Source: Dirofilaria immitis
Taxonomy: Eukaryota; Nematoda; Chromadorea; Rhabditida; Onchocercidae
NCBI GenBank assembly: GCA_024305405.1
Contig: JAKNDB010000109.1
Coordinates: forward strand, 62,001-126,000
Direction: 5' to 3'
DNA: 64,000 nucleotides
Shown here: piece by piece, positions 34,226 through 50,456 of the stretch
Layout: each line of letters starts with the position of its first letter
Position numbering within the stretch: the first letter of the stretch is position 1
Program-made: the position numbers and the translations under genes
The notes under the pieces: generated by a model
What the model was told of the DNA's origin: nothing
Seen by the model: the letters and a program-made list of their open reading frames with translations, nothing else
Databases searched by the model: none

Positions 34226-35639
34226 TGAAAAATCTGAATAACTACAAAAGTTTCAGAAATAAATTACCCATTATTTTTAACCCTCCTGCTGCTTACTATA
34301 TCTATCGTCAAGGTCAACATATATCATGTATATATGCATATACATATATCATGATATTATTATTATTATTAATTTGCTACCTTTTTCCTCCTCATCTTAA
34401 TTCTTATTCATTTTTAATCTTATATTTATATAATATCTTACCTGGTAGGGGTGGGGGAGGGAAAAATTAAAAATGACATACAAAATCTAAATAAATTTAT
34501 TTACTCAGTGAATGATTTTGAACAGCGAGAAAAAAAAGAAACAATGATTTAATAAATGATTAATTATTTTGATAAATAATTATCATCTAAATGTTATCTA
34601 AAATTATACTATAAATTGATAATATACTTATTTTTCGAATAATAATTTTTATCACATTTTTGTTTTTTATTTTCTAAAAGATTATTCTTATCAGTATATT
34701 TGTATATATTGCTTATTAATTTTGATTTTTAAATTATCAAAGTAAATTTCATAAAGGTATTGATTTCAATTATTTCATCATTTAATGCTTATTATATTTT
34801 AATGAAAAGAAAATTTGCATAATAAAATTAAAATTCCAATTCTTCATTTAACTATATAAATGATAGCGATATAAGTATAATTAAGATAAAATTGCTATTG
34901 ATATAAGGCACATATATTTATATATATTCTATCTATTTATATAAGAATATTTTACTCATTGATTATTGAAATTTTATTTACCCATGGGATGAAAAGTTTA
35001 TTAAACTTCTTGGATAAGAAATAGAGTCGATTGAAAGAAACGTTAAGAATTTAAACGATAATATTGGATATCAAATAAAAGTTTCATTTATCATGTGAGA
35101 ATAATTGATAAAACTGATGATATAATAGTTGATTTGATTTGAATAAAAATAAATGTGACACATATGGTTGAATTCATTTGCAAATTATCCATTCTAAAAT
35201 TAATTATCTTAACCTTTGTAAAGGAAGAGAAAAAAAAAGAAGGAAAAAAAAAGTGAAAAGGATAAAAATTGGATGAATGTTATAGATTATAACAACACTA
35301 ATTAAGCATAATTCATTTTTAGGCTTCTTTTCTCGTCTTCTTTTCAGGCTTCCCCTTTTCTCGTCTGTTTTAATTGTTATCAATCGAGCATGCTTCAATG
35401 CACTTCTCTTCATTTTTCTTTTCTTTTTGTCTTCCTATAAATATTTCAGTATTCATTCATTCATCAATTTCTAAATTAAGCTAGTCAAGGAAAAAAAAAA
35501 CAGCAAAATAGAAAAAAAGTTGGAAAAAGAAAAAAAAAACTTTAAAATTAATAAACAAATAATAATGAAAAAACTATTCAATTAATTATTAATTAAAAAT
35601 TAAATTGTATAAATAATTATTTAAATTCTCCTATTACTA

Positions 35640-35762
35640 CCTATATTTACCTATAAATTGTATCTACCTATATTTACCTATAAATTGTATCTACCTATAT
35701 TTACCTATAAATTGTATCTACCTATATTTACCTATAAATTGTATCTACCTATATTTACCGGA
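35640..35762 (+). repeat. 27-base tandem repeat, about 4.5 copies
   Basis: CTACCTATATTTACCTATAAATTGTAT is repeated almost perfectly. Diverged copies of ACCTAT/ACCTGTAAAATT continue to about 36100. Confidence 0.9.
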
Positions 35763-38700
35763 TAAAATTGCTACTACAAAGTGAATGTTGAATGTTTCTA
35801 GAATTTCCCATTACTAACTTACCTACCCATAAAACATGCAAAATTTGTATCTGCTTATGCTAATCTATAAAATTATACTTACCTATATATTACCTGTAAA
35901 ATTATTATTATTATTATTGAATGAATAGTGAAAATTTTAAACATTGTCTCACTTATCTATATCACCTGTAAAATTGTACATACCTATATTACGTATAAAA
36001 TTATTATTAACGGATGAATGGTAGAAATTTTAAATATTATTTTGTTTTTTTTTCTATTACTATTTAGATTACCTGTACAATCACACCTACTTATCTTATC
36101 AATAAAATTTTTATTACAAAATGAATGATAAAAATTTGAATTAATTAAAATTTTGCTATTACAAAATGAATAATAATAATACAAATGAAAGTTATTAAAA
36201 ATTCACAGAAAAATAAAAGTGATATAATAGTGATAATAAAGGTGAAAATTATTAAAAATTCATAGGTAATAAAGGTAATGTGCTAGGCATCTGATATTGT
36301 TAAATTGAAAATATTTTCCATATTAGATTAATTAATTATTTTCTTATATGTAATCTTTTTTTTCTTCTTCTTAATTTATTTTATTGATTGTTATCATACC
36401 GTAGTAATAAATGATGATTGATAAAAAGTTTGATTCGTGTTGAAATTTTTGTCCAAAGATTATTTTACATTTTTGCCAACTGTTTAATTTGACATATATG
36501 TTAATTGATTTGTTTTAAGTTTTTTTTTTTTTTTTTTGCAAATGTTAACTGATAAATATGATAATTGATTAGTTATCAGAAATGAAAAATATCGCATAAA
36601 TGTTTGTTAATTCTTGTTCTGCTTGTTCAAATATCAATAATAATAATTTTTAAGCATTCATGAATCAGCATAATAACTAAGCTTATTATTATTATTACTA
36701 TTATTATCTCATCAATTAAGCTTGAATTAATATTAAATATTTTAATATATTATTTTTCCATTTTATTATAATTTTAATATTTCACATAAAACAAAAACAA
36801 AAACAAAAATAAATAAATAAATAAAGCGATGAAATCATTTTAGCATATAAATAATAGTAATTTGAAATAAAATTTTAATTAAAATTTTAATTCCCTCCTA
36901 GCAATATTTATTATTATTGATATTGCAAAAGACAAAAAAAGATTCGAGAAAAAAAAAAGAAACGGTTCGAAATAAAAAAAAAAATGAAAATATTAGCCAG
37001 CGGGCATTTTAAAACCGATCATCGTAACAAAATTGAACAACCGATTCTATTTTCAACAAATTTATTACCTTTCCCAAATCATTCTTACCTTCTAGACATA
37101 CATAAATATATACATACACATACACACATACATACATACATACATACATACATACGTATATACGTATACACATACCTGTTCTATTTACTTCCAGATACTA
37201 TCTATCATCAATATCTAATTACGGTTTACGGTGGACAAAACTAACAATTGTCCTTCTCGTCAAATTTTAATTTTGTAATTTTTTTTTTTTTTAAGGTATC
37301 AATAATAAAATGAAAAAAAAATTTAAATATAAAAGAGAGTAAAAATTTAAATGATTTATTTGGGAAAAATTTTACTAAACTTTTTATCGCTTATTATGAC
37401 GTATAATTGTTACGAATAATTTAGGTTCATATAAAACTTTATCGTAATTTTGCTTACCTTTACGATACAACTATATGACGTATAAGACGTAATCGTACAA
37501 TATATTAGCATGATATATATTAATTCTCGTAAATTAGTTATCTCATTAGACGTTATCATAAATTTACGTTGCTATAAGAAAGATGTAATCATGTAATCGA
37601 TTATGATAAATTCTTAAGTTTTGTAATTTAATATAAAAATAATATATTTTAAAAGATAATTTTGAATCTTTCGGTAAAATAATTTTATTTTATCTGTTTT
37701 TTTTTTGCAATTATGATAAAATTTTATCAATTTTATCAATTTCAATTTTATTTTTAATTTCGATTTTTTCTTTTAAATATTCTTCTATTATATTATTCAA
37801 TACTTTCTTTCTTTCTTTTTTTTTTTTTTTTTGGATAATATATAAATGATATTGTATGAATTATTCATAATTTTTAAGTATTGTTACATAATCATTTTTT
37901 TTGGATAATTTATTCTGAAGAATTCGAAAGATTAAATTTGTATCTGAGTAAATTTTAACTATCATCATATCATCAATCATTTGGATGAGATCTAAAGATA
38001 ATTATGTCGGAAAAATGATTTAAATACTTCTTTCTCAATGCAATTTGTGCAAATTAATTGATAACTGATAATAAATGATTACAGTATGCGTTTATCTGGA
38101 AAAAAAAATAAAATAATTCAACATCCATTTATTAAAAAAATGATACAGTATACGCTTAACTAAAAAAAAAAAAATAAAACATGCATAAATTAATTACTGC
38201 TACCGAATGATTCATATCGTAGAAAGTATAGTAGGAAAAAATTGAAATTTTATTAAATTATTACGGTATTATTTAAAAATAAAATTTCAATATCTTTTTC
38301 CCTTTTCCTATCATTTCTATTCGGTTATTTAGTAAAATATATATTTTTTTTTGTTTTTGTTTATAATATTGTATCATATAATTTATGTTATTAAATTAAT
38401 TAATTAATTAATTAATTTAATTAATTTAATAATAACGATCAAATTGAAATGTTAATCAGTATTAATCAATACTGATATAACTTTAGTAATTTAGTTTAAA
38501 AATTTTTTCCAGCAAAAATATATTCGTATTTTTAATCATATCTAATGATTATTTGCTATAAAATTTTGAATGAGTGAACAGTTATAATTTTTTACTAATA
38601 TAAACTACTTAGTGTTGTTATTGATATCAGTGTTATTGATATCAATATTTGTATTATCATTTGAAATTTGTATATTTAGCAAATTATTACATTAATCCTT

Positions 38701-40620
38701 AAAAGTAGGAAAAAAAATCGAAAATAAAATTTTTAATTAATACAAATAAATGCTAATTATTTTACTTTTTATACTTTAAAAATTATACATATTTCAATTC
38801 GAATTTTAAATTCTTTTTTTATTAAAAATTTTTAAGTTTTTAAGTTCTTCTCATTTTTTTCTCTCTCTTTTTCTCGTCTTTATTTTCTTTCTTTCCTTCA
38901 TTTTTTTTTAAAACAAAACAAAAAAAAAAAGAAAACGAAGGAAACAATATTATTGAATTACACCTGTTGTTGTTGTTGTTGTTTGAAAGGGAATCAAAAA
39001 GATTTTTAGGAAAAAAATTTTTTTAGAAATTACTGAAATTTTCTCTTTTCTCGAATACAATTTTTGAATATTTTGTAAAGAGAGAGAGAGAGAGAGAGAG
39101 AGGATCCATCGAAATTGAGAAAAATTTTTACAAATCCTTATATTTACTAATCATTTATGACAAATAGTTAATTTTTTTTAAATAAAAAAAAAAAAATGAA
39201 ATTTCAGATTTGAGAAAATTTAAAATCAATTAGATTCAATTGTTATTTTTAAAAATATTTTATCGCTTTTTTTTCCCATCATTTTCGCATTTTTATTTCT
39301 TTTATTTATTGCTAAATTGTGATTTTCTTTTTTTTTTTTTTCTATTCTCGATATAATTGCAAGAATAGAAATTAAAAAACTCAAATAGTTTCAATTAAAA
39401 TACAAATTTCATTAATTGAAAATATTTCTAACTTTTTCTCGATTTATTTTAGAAAAAAAAAACCTTATCTTAATTATTTAATGATTATTCATTTCATTTT
39501 ACATTTATTATCAATTTGTTATCAATTTTATTATCAATTTATTTATTATCAATTTTTCAATTATTATCAATTTTGAATGATGGCGAATGTTCGATGATAA
39601 TTTGAGATTATTTTAGGTATTATGCACATTTTAAGTATTTGTATATTTCAGACATTAATCAATATGAATAATTTTTGATTTTTACTGATAATATGATTTT
39701 TTACTGATAATGTGAATATTTTTGTTTACAAGATGAAATTAAAATTAGAAATAAAAATAAAAAAAAACAAATTCCGACTGATGAGAATTGTATATCGATG
39801 GATCAAATTTGCATGTATAAAAATATTTCTTGCATTTTTATATTTAATCAGTAATTTGATACTGATAAACTGGAAATCATTTTCTTGGGAAATAAAATAT
39901 TATTTATTTCAGGTTTTCGTTTTTTTTTTCTTGTTTATGTTTATTATATGATATTAAATTGTGCGGTAATAGATGATGATCGGTCATATCTCCATATAAA
40001 CAAATTATTTAGTATCATTAAATCGATAAATCCAGAATCATTTTCCGGAAATAAAATGTTTTACTTGATTTTGAGATTTTTTAAATGTTTATTTATTATA
40101 TTTTGCAAATTGTCTGATAATATATCAGTTAATTGTGTTTTTTTTCATTTAACCGATAATTTGTTATCATTTAATCGATAATATTTGAAAAAATCGGAAT
40201 CATTTTCCGGAAAGAAAATGCTGTTTACATCAAGATTTTGTTTATATTTATGTTAATTAAAAGAGTGAAAATTTTAATTCACCGTGAAAAAAAAGGTGGG
40301 AGAGGAGCGGGGAATATGGGAGAAAAGAGGAAAGTTTTGGGAAAGGGCGGGTGAGTAAATAAGCAAATGCGGGGAATAAGTATATGAATACAGGGGAAGA
40401 AATTATGGGAGGAGAGATTGGGAAAAAGAGGTGTTAGTTTAATTTTCAAGTCCAGTAAAACATCGTAGCATCATGATGATTCGCGTTCAGCAACGCCCAA
40501 TCGGTAGTCGGTAGTTGGTAGTAATAGTAGTCGGTGATAGCAGTAGTAGTGGTAGTAAAGGCTATCAATATCAACGGATGAAGTAGGAAAAACTGGAAGG
40601 TAGTCAAAGGCGGGGAGAAA

Positions 40621-41205
40621 GATTAATTTCAGGCTTACTACATTTGGCTTATTAATTGGTTTAATAGATTCTTGTTATTAATAGGTTATATATTAATATA
40701 TTGATGATTTCAATATATATATATATATCTATGATATCGATTTTTCAAAAGTGAACTATAGAACGGGAGAAAGCGAAGAGCGGGATAGGAGTTGTTGAAA
40801 AGGATGATTAATTTCAGGCCTATTCCATCTGGCTTATTAATTAGCTTAATAGATCCTTTATATTGATATGTTAATAGATCAGAGTATTGGTGTTTTCAAC
40901 ATGTATATATGATATCAATTTTTCATAGGTAAATTATGCAGTGGTAGAAAGCCAAAAGCGGGGAAAAGTTGAAGGAAGGAAGGATTAATTTCAGGTTTAT
41001 TTGATGATTACAATATACATATATGTGATATCGATTCTTCATAGGTAAACGAGAGAGAAATTCAAGAACGGAAGAAGATGATTAATTTTAGGCTTATTTC
41101 ATCCAGCTTATTAATCAATTTAATTATTGATAAATTAATGGATTAAAATATTTTTAATTGTAATATATATAATATTGATTTTTCATAGGTAAATTATACA
41201 ATGCT
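40621..41205 (+). repeat. Degenerate tandem repeat immediately upstream of the sulfotransferase start codon
   Basis: Four units begin GATTAATTTCAGGCTTATT (40621, 40806, 40983 and 41080) and continue with CTGGCTTATTAATTGGTTTAATAGAT. Units end GATATCGATTTTTCATAGGTAAATTATA. The last unit ends three bases before the region of the ATG at 41209. Confidence 0.8.
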
Positions 41206-41208
41206 AAT

Positions 41209-41842
41209 ATGCCGGTATCAATTTTATTTATGCATTATTTCATCTGCATTATTATCCTAACATATACCTATCATAAAACGGCAGTATACGGTATCAATAT
41301 GATGATAATAAATGATACGACGATGATAGTAGAGAAACGTTTCCCGCAAGCAATTATTATTGGTGTTAAAAAGCCGGTACACGAGCATTGTTGGAATTTC
41401 TTCGACTTAATCCAGCAATTAAAGCACCTGGACCAGAAGTACATTTTTTGATAAAAATTTCAACAAAGGCTTCGATTGGTATCGGTTTGTTTTTTTTTTT
41501 TTTTAAACTTTTTTTAAAAAGAAAAAACTTCTCGCTAAACTTTTTATTTCTTTAAGTTTCTTTCTTTTTTTTTTTTTTTGTTTATTCATTTATTTGCTAC
41601 TAATAATTTTAATAATTTTATTCAAAATTAAAACAATTAATTATAATTAATTGTTTTAATTAAATTTAAAAATAGGTCGTATTGTATTAAATTGATTGAT
41701 TTATGAGTAAAAATAAGAAGGGAAAGTCTTTTTTACAAATTTAAATTTTAATAAGTTTTTTTTTTTAAAAATATATATGATAATAATGATAATATGATAT
41801 TTTAATTCGAATAATAATAATTAACAAATTTTTAGCTGAAAC

Positions 41843-41885
<43 letters not shown>

Positions 41886-42718
41886 GTAATAATGATATGA
41901 TATATCATTTTTTCCTAATGATAATGATAATAATATGATGATATAATAATGATAATAATAGAATGATTGAGATTAAAAATTTTTAGATAAATTTATAACT
42001 GAATAAATAAATTATTATTATTTCGAGAATTTTAAATTGAATACATGTATACATAAATTATGCATAAGTAATCGAAACTGAAATATATAATTTAATAAAT
42101 AAAAATAAATGATAGAATTTTCGCGATGATAAATTTTTAGACAACAGCTGGATTAGTTAGTTCCATGAATGTTTGATTAATAAGCACTATGGTCTAATGA
42201 ACATTGACTGATATATGGATACATATATCATCACCATCATTAATATCATCATCATCATCATCTTCATTATTGTTGTCATCATCATCATTACCATCGTCAT
42301 CATCATCATCATCACCACTATTGTTATCATCATCACCATCATCGTCAATAACATCATTAATATCGAGGGTTTTAATTTACCTCTTTCCCTTTCTCTCTCT
42401 CTCTCTATCCCTCTTATGTGGCGTCATTGATCCTCTTTATTTTTTTGACCTCTTCTTAGAACCCACTACCTATTATTTACCAAATTTAGGATTTTCCGAT
42501 TTATTTCTTTCCTCCATTTCCTTCTCTAATCTCTTCCGTTCTTTTTTTCTTTCTTTTTTTTACTATCCCTTTCCTCATTTCTCTATCATTGTTGTATTTT
42601 CATTCTTTGACTTGCTCCACTTGATAGATACCACTACTCGTAAAATGTCATTTTGAAATAATAGTAAGTACCACTTCTTTTGTACTTACTGTAAAATGAT
42701 TGACTACTTAAGTAATGG

Positions 42719-42749
<31 letters not shown>

Positions 42750-45700
42750 GATGATGATGATGTTGATATTGATACATCCTATATGCATCATGCATACGCA
42801 ACAATTCGTTTTTATTTTGTTTGATTTTTTTATTTACGCTTATTTGAATCTATTTTAGTTGATATTGATTTAAAAAAGAAGAGAGAGAAAAAAAAGGATA
42901 GGGGAAAGATAAAATTTATTTCATACCTTTTCTTGCTATCTACTTAAAAATAAAATTTAAAAAAAAAGGAATTATTAATTATTCTAATTGGAAATTATTT
43001 ACTAATTTAATATATGTATTTTAAGTAAACAAATACTAATATTAATTCATTTAATTATTTCCAATTTATCAATCTATACAAACATATACACACACATATA
43101 TATGTATATGTGCTATGAACTAATATTCTAATTTAATAATAGGAAAAAAAAAAGGGAGCATTTTAATTCAAAATTTTACTAATTTAATATATATATGTAA
43201 TGTTAAAAATAAATTTATCAAATTATTTCTCAAATTTACTAATAGCTTTATGTTATTTAACAATCAATAATATCTAATTTTTTTTCTTTTTTTTTATTTG
43301 CTTATTCTTCGGTCAAATAATTTGTTCCATAAAATTTTTGATATAAAATTTTTCCAATTTTCATTTAGACGAAAAAGAAAACGAAAAAAACGAAATTCCA
43401 AAATTTTCAATTTTATTTAAATGAAAAATTTTGCATTAATAAAAATTTTTCAAAATTTAATTAACATTAAATGATTTTTTGCGAAGAAAAGCGAAATTGA
43501 TAAATGAGAGGTATGAATTTGCAAAATTATTGATAATATCAATGATAGATAATAATAAATAATCAGATGTTCATGATAGATTTATTTTAATGAGATTTTT
43601 GGCTTATATCGTTAAATAATTTGTTGATAAACTATTTATGCCATTTGGCAATATCATTTATGTCATTCAATGGAATAAGTGGAATATAAGCGCAACCTAG
43701 GCTTCACATATTATATAAATCAAATTTTGGTAGACTGCTATTATAGGCGTAATTTTAATGGAAACTTAAACATAGTAAATAATATAATAATAAATTTAAT
43801 ATAAACTTAAATATAATAATTAATACAAAAATGAATAATATAACATAAACTCAAATATAATATAATAATAATTCTAATATAAACTTGAATATGATAAATG
43901 TAATAATTAATATAATAATAAATGATATAATGGAAACTTAAATATAATAAATAATTCACACATATTAACGGATTAATTTTTAATAATTGACACGTACAAA
44001 ATTATTTGTTTAATAAATTGCACGTATTAGATAATTATTATTTAATAATTTGCACGTATTAGGGAAATTATTATCTAATAATTTGCACGTACTAAAACGA
44101 ATTATTTTTAATAATTGACACGTACTAATGAAATTGTTATCTAATAATTTGCACGTATTAGGGAATTATTTCTGATATGGAATAAAATTTTTGATTTTTA
44201 TTTAGAAAAACTTTCTTTTTATCGAAATTTTAGGAAATTGTAATTTTCAAATGCAAGGGTCAATTAATTAATTAATTTTTTTGTATAAAAAGCAATAATA
44301 TCGATGAAATGAAAGCAAATGGAAATTTTTATGATTTTGTTCTTTTGATAATTTGAAAAATTTGATTGAAGCAATATTTTATTGCTAACAAAAAAAAAAG
44401 GCATTAATACTTCAGTGGGAAACTTTATCTTTTCAAAAAAAGGAAAATTTTTTTCCATTTAGTTTTATTCAAAAATATTTTTAGAAGCAGAAAAAAAGAC
44501 ATTCCAAATTGAGATATATAAAGAAAAATTTTAAATTAAACTTTTTTAATAAAAAAGAAAAAAAGTACCTAATATTATAAATTTAAAAAGTATTAAAAAA
44601 ATAATTATGATAATATTAAATTTAAATTTGAATTTTTTTTTTTTCTGAATAGCATTAATGATATGATGATATTTGAGAACACTTATTTGATTGACTTCTC
44701 GAAGTTCAATTAACTATTATATTGGCATTGAAATGGGTTTTAATTTTCGATCAATTTTTAAACAACCCTATTTTAATTCGTTTCTTTCTTTCTCTTCCTT
44801 ACTTTTCTTTTCTTTTCCTTTTTTTTTTAAATTAATCTCTTGAAAGATTTTTTGAAAGAAAAGGGAAAAAAATGCTATTAACTTGCTGTATTCATCATCA
44901 TCTCATCATCATCATCATTATCATCATCATCATTATCATGATCGCCATTATCATCATCGCCATTATCATTATCAATCATTAAACTTGGTTTCAACAGCAA
45001 AATAAATATATGAGGAAAGAATGAAGAAGAAATGAAGCAATTTAAAAGAAAAAAAAATGAGTGAATTTTAATCGTTAATTTTAGCTATCCTTCAACTTCT
45101 TTTTCAACCTTCTTTCTCCAAAGTCTTTCACTTTTGTTTTTTTTCAACTCTTTCAAATCAAAAAAAAAAAAATAGAAAAGTTAGAAAATTTTACAAACTA
45201 AACAGACATCTGTATTTCTCTCTCTCTCTCTCTTTCCCTCTTTCTTTCTATTCCTCTCTTTCTTTTTTTCTTGAATTCAAATGCTTTAATTACGATTATT
45301 TAATTTTTAAATATTCAAAAAAATAAGTGAATAAATGAATCGAATCATTTTTATCATTCTTGATGATATATATTTTGAGGATTTTTTTCTGATTAATTTA
45401 ATAATGATAATAAGTTTATCAAAAAAATTTTTCCATAAAGTTTTAAATCTTTATCAAAAAAACGATAAAATATAAATATTCACAATTTCGAAATTAATTA
45501 TTTTCCTTTTTTTTTTTTTTGTTTGGTATAATATAATATAATATTGAATATGCTGAAAATAGTTATTAAAGAATCAAAAAAAAAAAAAAATAATAAGATT
45601 TGATAAGATAGAATAGAAAGGATAAATGAAAAATTGTATGAAAGAAAAATGAAAGATAATTTTTTCCATTCTATAAAGTAATCAATTATTTTAGCTTACT

Positions 45701-46154
45701 TTTATATATACCTTTTCATACTTTAAAAACTATTCATATAAATATTATTCCTAATTATAATAATAATAATGATAGCAATGATAACAATGATAATAATGAT
45801 AGTAATGATAAGAAATAATACTTATGTTGTTATATTATAGAAAAAATGAGTGTTAAAAATGGAACTTTTTTTTTATTTTTTTTCTGTACTTTATCAGTTT
45901 TATATAATTCATACAAATGTGAATTATCCGTTAAAGCTTTTTCCTTCGTTTTTTTCCTCCCCTTAATCCATGTTTGTCCAGATGAAATATATTTCAGAAA
46001 AAAAAATAATGAAATTTGAAATTTAGAATTAATAAAGTTTTCAATAAAAATTATCTCCCCTCCCTGAAATAATCGAACTTAATTAACTAATTAATCATTA
46101 TTACCTTTTTTTTTTTGTTCCTCTCTAAACAAAATAAATAAATAAAAAAGTGAT

Positions 46155-46187
<33 letters not shown>

Positions 46188-49100
46188 AGAAGAATATTTT
46201 AATTTAAAAACATAGAATAATAAATATATAAAATTCAAATTAATCAATTCCGATTAATTTGAATTTTATATAATTTAAAGAAAGAAAAAAATGTATAGGC
46301 TTAAATTTCATTTTTTTTTTAAATCGAAATTGATAAATAAATTATTTCTTTTTTTTTTCTTCCATGATAAATTTTACATATTTCTTTTGAAACGTTTATA
46401 TTTAATTTAAAAAAAAAAAAAAAGGTTTTTATTTATCAATTGATTTAATTAATTAATGATAATGATCTTTGTATTTAAGCGCTTGATATTCAAGAAAAAA
46501 TATTTATTTATCAATTCACTTAATTATTTAATGATAATGATTTTTATTGTTTATTTTTGAATAAAAAATGGCGAGGCAAATTGTAAATGTATGCATGAGA
46601 TTCTTGAATTATTTAAACAACAATCAATTATTTTTAAATTGTTATTTGTTTATTTGTTTTGTTTTTTCTCCTCGAATTTTTTCCAATTGATATTTTTTTG
46701 TTGATTTGCTTCATTTTATTTAATTTAAATTTGAATTTAAATTTTTGTTTTTCCTGTTGATAATGATGGATTAATATTAAAAATTTAATAATTCCATATT
46801 TTATTTCATTTGTTTATTTATTCATTTATTTATTTATTTATTTATTTATTTATGTTTCGCTTCATTTTCTCTTTCTCTCCTATTCATTTTTCCTTCTTTT
46901 TTTTAATTAATTTTTTCTTTTTCAAATTTTTTTTCTGTTTTCGGATAAAGGAAAAAGTTAATTTTATAATAATTATTATAATTTAGCTCATTTTAAAATG
47001 AGGAATAATTTTTTCCATATAATGTATTATTAAATTTTTCCGTTATTTTGAACGAAACTTATTATCATAAATGAATTATTCGATTTTAATTAAAATTATT
47101 ATTTCATCATTTCAAATTATTAATATGAACATTTTTTTCTACGCTAATACTTAAAAGTAAATAAAATTAGCGAAATTTTTGGATTAATATTTGAGAAGGA
47201 AAAAAACAAATAATTAAATTTTATATTTAATATTTTAACTTTTAAAAATATATGTATATGTGTTATTAAATATAAAATTTAATTTCTCTCCACCTATACC
47301 ATAATTATAAATGTTTCATTTAGTAAATTAACAAGAAAAAAAGAGCAAATTTAAAGTTTTTTCTCCTTTATTTTCTTTTTCTTATTTTTGTTTTTAAATG
47401 TATATAAATATATATGTGTATTATTAATTAAATATAAAATTTAATTTTCTTTTCCATTTCAAATATTAATTTAAAAATTTTGCCAATTTTGTATGCTAAA
47501 ATGTTCACATTAATAGAAATATGAAATGAATAATTTGAAATATATAATAATAATTTTAATTAAAATATGACAATGTGTTCCTTTTCATCCTCGTTCATAT
47601 TTATCAAATCTAACTTTAAATAGTAATTTTTGATACAATCATGCTAATTAGAATTTTTATATTATAGATTATATTAATCATATAGAAAATCATAATTCAA
47701 ATAGCTTAAATCGATAACTAAAATAATTTAAAATTAAGCCGATAGCAATTATAGTGATCAAATTTTGATGAAAAAAAAATAGATTATACAACTTTTAACT
47801 AAATTTCCTTTTTCTCTCTCATAAATTAAACGAGAAAATTTTTTCTATTTTAATCTAATAGATATTTTTAACTTGTAATGAAATTGCCTTTTAGAAAAGA
47901 ATTTTAGTTTTAATTTTCAAGTTTAAAACTTAGAATTACCCAATGGAATATAAACTAGAATTACCCAATGGAATATAAACTTTTTTTTTACTGATAATAT
48001 CAATTATGAGAATAAATTAATGCAAAATGATAAAAGATCGAGGGAGAAAAAATATCATTTTATCAATAAATGTTTGAAAACTTAAAATTAAAAATGCAAA
48101 ATTTAGAAATTCAAAAATCTTTTTTTTGAAATTTAAAAATTAAAATTAATACAACACGATAAATCCTAATTTCAATTTTTCTTTCTTTTGAAACTTAAAA
48201 TCAAAACGAAAATATTTCCTTGACGAAACTATGTTCTATAATTTATTAAAAATTTAATCTTCGATTAGTTTATTTCTTTTGGAAGTTAAAATTAAAAAGT
48301 TTAAATTGATGTAAACTGATGATAGTTAGGAAGTGCAGGAATTTCAACAAATATTACTTACTTATTGGTTTTGAAATGAGTGAAAGCATATTATATTTCA
48401 TTAAGTTTTATTTTGAAATTTTTTTTTCTAAAAACTTTAATCGATAATTTCTAAAAAAATTAATTTCAATTTTTTGTTTCTTTTAAAACTCAAAATTAAA
48501 AAAAAAAATTATTTAAATGCTATAAATATACTATTATGAATGCATGCATTTACCTTTTATTTATGTGCATGCATTTGAATGAAATTTTTTAAATTAGTTC
48601 ATTAAAAAATTATATACATATTAGAAGTATGTATGTATATATCGGTGTAAATGAAAATGGCTATCAAATTGAATGGTAAATGTATTTTATACACATTATA
48701 TATGTGTCGATATTTGCGTATATATATGAAATGGATCTTTTTGGAATGGATTTTTTTTTTTTGAAATGGATCTCTTTTCGATAGGCTATTTATTGAATAA
48801 TCCATTTAAAAAAAAAAAAAAAAGAAAGAATAAACTAAATAAATAAAATGAAGGAGAAAGTGAAGTAAAAGCAAAAGAAAAGTTGCACTTCCTGAAATGC
48901 TCTAACAAAAAAAAAAAAAAAAATTTGGTATAAGTGAAGAAAAAAAAAAGAGGAAATTTTAGAACGAAAAAAAAATAAATGGAAAAAAACGCGAAAGTAT
49001 ATTTTTGCTTGGTTAAAATTAATCAATGATAATTTTATCCTAAATATATTTTCTTATCTACCATTATCATTTCCATTTCCATTTCCATTTCCATTTCGTT

Positions 49101-50423
49101 TCTTTTTTTTCTTTTTAAATAAATATCCTACTTATTTGTCACACATTTATTTAATGCAATCACAGATCATTTGAATAAATTGTGTGATCATTTATTCAAA
49201 TGAGATTAATGGCAGGAAGTATAAGATTGCGGTCTGTTAAAATTTACAGATCTATATCAGTTTGTTATCAGCTAGTAATCTAAATGATTTATTTTTATCT
49301 TCTTATCCCTCGCTTCTTTTTTTTCTCTTTCTCTTCTCTCTCTCTCTCTCTGTCTCTCGTAATTTGAACTATATTTTTATTTAGAAAAAAAGGAAGGAAA
49401 AGAGAAAATGAATATAAACAAAAAATACGATAATAATTAATTATGATAATGATTAAGGGAGAAATGGGAGAGAATGTGCAATAATTAATAAAATAATTAT
49501 TATAGTATAAAAAAAAAAAATTAATACGTTGAAAAGATTAGGAAAAATAATTATTCGAGAAAATGATTTAATAGCTAATTAAGCAAATAGGTAAATAATT
49601 AATTAAATATGATATGCATATATATATATATATATGTCAAATAATAATTTAATTTAAATACTATAATTACTTAACTATATACAATGGATTGATAAAATAA
49701 ATTAATTGCGAAAAATTTATCAGAAACAAATTGCAAAAATATTTAAATATGATATGATAAAATTTTTAAAAATCTGCAAAATTCCTATTTTTATGATAAA
49801 TTTTTCAATGCAAATAAATTAGTTGGAAGAAATTTATTAAAAAATTTTCCAATTTAATATGAATTTTTAATTACAATTAATTTTTAATTTTTCTTTTTGT
49901 TTTTGTGATTGAATATTTCAGTTTTCCTTTTCCATTTTTATTCAAATTTAATTATTTTATATAATATAATTTTATTTCCAATATTATATACAAATTTAGC
50001 CTTTTCAATATATATATATATATATATATCAGGTTGAAATATCTGGTTTAAAATTAAGAATTAAAATTATATGTATGCTATATATGCTAGGTTGAAATAT
50101 CCGGTTTAAAAGTAAGAATTAAAATTAGTGTAAATAAAGCTAAATTAGAATGACACGAGATATCATTTCTAATAATTAACCTTTTCACTAATTAATTTGC
50201 TAAATGTAACAGCTGATCTTTAATGAAAGGTGAAGAAGTTTTACTGCAACTTGTCAGACAAATAACAGGCGCATTTTCACACTTTTGTCAATTCACAAAT
50301 CCACAAATTCCCGATAAGTTCTATGGCAGGGATATGTTCACGTTCAAACCATTTGTTCTAATAAATTTGTATCCTCTTAAACAATTAATCACATATATTG
50401 ATATATACATACACATACACATA

Positions 50424-50456
<33 letters not shown>

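Larger units (their letters stand above)
30179..40620. other. Long intergenic region, AT-rich, with local repeats
   Basis: No supported gene in about 10.4 kb. Contents: an ACGTACG-bearing repeat cluster (32484-33235), a doubtful open frame (34010-34225), a 27-base repeat (35640-35760), a (CATA)n tract (37100-37160), a (GA)n tract (39079-39102), and a local G-rich patch at 40290-40620 (GGGAGAGGAGCGGGGAATATGGG and a TAGTCGGTAGT repeat). Confidence 0.55.

Noticed and set aside
42204..42656. 150-codon Ser/Leu/Phe-rich open frame
   Set aside because: It starts in an ATC array and runs through CT-rich DNA inside the sulfotransferase intron; no conserved motif.
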